DNA from: Terriglobia bacterium
Lineage (GTDB): Bacteria > Acidobacteriota > Terriglobia > Versatilivoradales > Versatilivoraceae
DNA length: 64,000 nucleotides
Assembly (NCBI GenBank): GCA_951813285.1
Contig: OX638355.1
Coordinates: 3,987,136 to 4,051,135, forward strand
Reading direction: 5' to 3'
Positions within the stretch are counted from its first letter, which is position 1. Every line of letters starts with the position of its first letter. Positions 63,535 to 64,000 of the stretch are shown here, piece after piece. Below the pieces are notes generated by a model. The model was not told the DNA's origin. It ran no database searches and worked only from the letters and a program-made list of their open reading frames with translations. A program made the position numbers and the translations under genes.

Positions 63535-63553
63535 GGGGACGTTGTTGAATAAG
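63535..63553 (+). repeat. 168-bp repeat, left end only (copy 7)
   Basis: GGGGACGTTGTTGAATAAG preceded by ACCCA. Nothing of the interior follows; the next gene end begins three bases later. It lies between convergent brnA and the FGE-like gene. Confidence 0.7.
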
Positions 63554-63556
63554 TAG

Positions 63557-64000
63557 TTAGCGCCCTTTGTAGAAATCCTTGGCACACCGAAACCCGATAT
63601 TGGGACTCCGCTCCCGAGGCCGCGCGAAACTTCGATAGGCACAAGTCAGATACTTGGCCGCATCCGCCCACGACCCCCCACGCAGCACGCGGTACATCCC
63701 CTCATCGGGGCCGCTTGGATTCTTCTCGGGAGACCGCTCGTAGTAGAGCCGCTCATAGCGGTCGAAGCACCACTCCCACACATTGCCCGCCATGTCGCAC
63801 AATCCGAACCTGTTCTTCGGAAACCGGCAGACGGCCCGTGTGCCGTCGAGCACATTGAAATGCGCCTGCCGGCCCTTGGTTGGTTCCTCCTCGCCCCATG
63901 GAAACTTGGCTCCTTCGGCATACCCACGCGCCGCCCGCTCCCATTCGGCCTCCGTCGGAAGGCGTTTCCCCAAGGACTCGCAGTAGGCCGCCGCCTCCTG
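63557..64000 (-). CDS. Formylglycine-generating enzyme/sulfatase-modifying factor family protein (5' end outside window)
   Basis: At least 147 residues of the C-terminal FGE-sulfatase domain: '[13 protein letters not shown]', '[13 protein letters not shown]', 'VLRGGSW' and 'NIGFRCAKD'. These are the hallmarks of SUMF1-type lectin-fold proteins. Only some members oxidise sulfatase cysteines; many are binding or signalling domains, or diversity-generating retroelement targets. The frame continues through the window edge, so the N-terminus is missing. Confidence 0.9.
   Translation of the reverse strand, partial: QEAAAYCESLGKRLPTEAEWERAARGYAEGAKFPWGEEEPTKGRQAHFNVLDGTRAVCRFPKNRFGLCDMAGNVWEWCFDRYERLYYERSPEKNPSGPDEGMYRVLRGGSWADAAKYLTCAYRSFARPRERSPNIGFRCAKDFYKGR

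Overview
The window is a GC-rich bacterial chromosome segment that runs from a conserved core into a more AT-rich accessory tail starting at about 53.9 kb. No rRNA or tRNA gene was seen. The gene set suggests an uncultured Gram-negative bacterium of the Acidobacteriota type: exported Sel1 and DUF1080 proteins, class II B12-dependent ribonucleotide reductase, NRAMP-like carriers without the usual metal motifs, a split FO synthase (CofG plus CofH), and many wordy intergenic repeats. The phylum is an inference.

Left part (1-7.3 kb): a tightly overlapped minus-strand operon encodes a multisubunit Na+/H+ (Mrp/Mbh-type) antiporter. Its order is E-F-G-MbhD-MbhE-B-C-D, followed by a second NuoN/M-like subunit, a 74-aa membrane protein and a third NuoL-like subunit that leaves the window. 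Next come an ABC exporter pair (7.4-9.6 kb), an MDR oxidoreductase, a zinc-ribbon protein, a LarA-family racemase, an NRAMP-like carrier, rpsT, and a toxin-antitoxin pair whose PIN toxin carries a C-terminal extension.

Housekeeping block (16-22 kb): prfB, with an intact programmed +1 frameshift site, then recG, rsmD, coaD and an aspartate aminotransferase. A repeat nest follows at 22.0-24.3 kb. It holds a complete IS with a 4-bp target duplication, a shorter element with the same ends, and a perfect 27-bp inverted repeat. Beyond it lie etfB-etfA-acyltransferase (minus), a DUF1080 protein, an aldehyde dehydrogenase, thiC, nrdJ, and the minus-strand series rpmE-prfA-prmC-HIT. Then come a double-Cache exported protein, a membrane protein, an HU gene, a ThDP enzyme, a second NRAMP-like carrier and two MFS carriers.

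F420-linked cluster (48.8-53.8 kb): a flavin/F420-type PPOX protein, a tandem SagB/nitroreductase protein, a thioredoxin-fold 2Fe-2S ferredoxin, CofG and CofH lie in one direction. They suggest that the cell makes the deazaflavin FO/F420 and uses it nearby.

Accessory tail (54-64 kb): small genes are punctuated by an approximately 168-bp imperfect palindrome. It appears as four complete or near-complete copies, one variant-ended copy, one half copy and several solo left ends, all in the same orientation. The genes between copies include a nucleotidyltransferase-like protein, YafQ/DinJ, an alpha/beta hydrolase, BrnT/BrnA twice, MazF with an RHH antitoxin, Sel1 proteins, an M29-like protein and a sulfatase-modifying-factor protein. 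The repeats often sit between convergent gene ends and in two cases supply stop codons. This array is the most unusual structure in the window.
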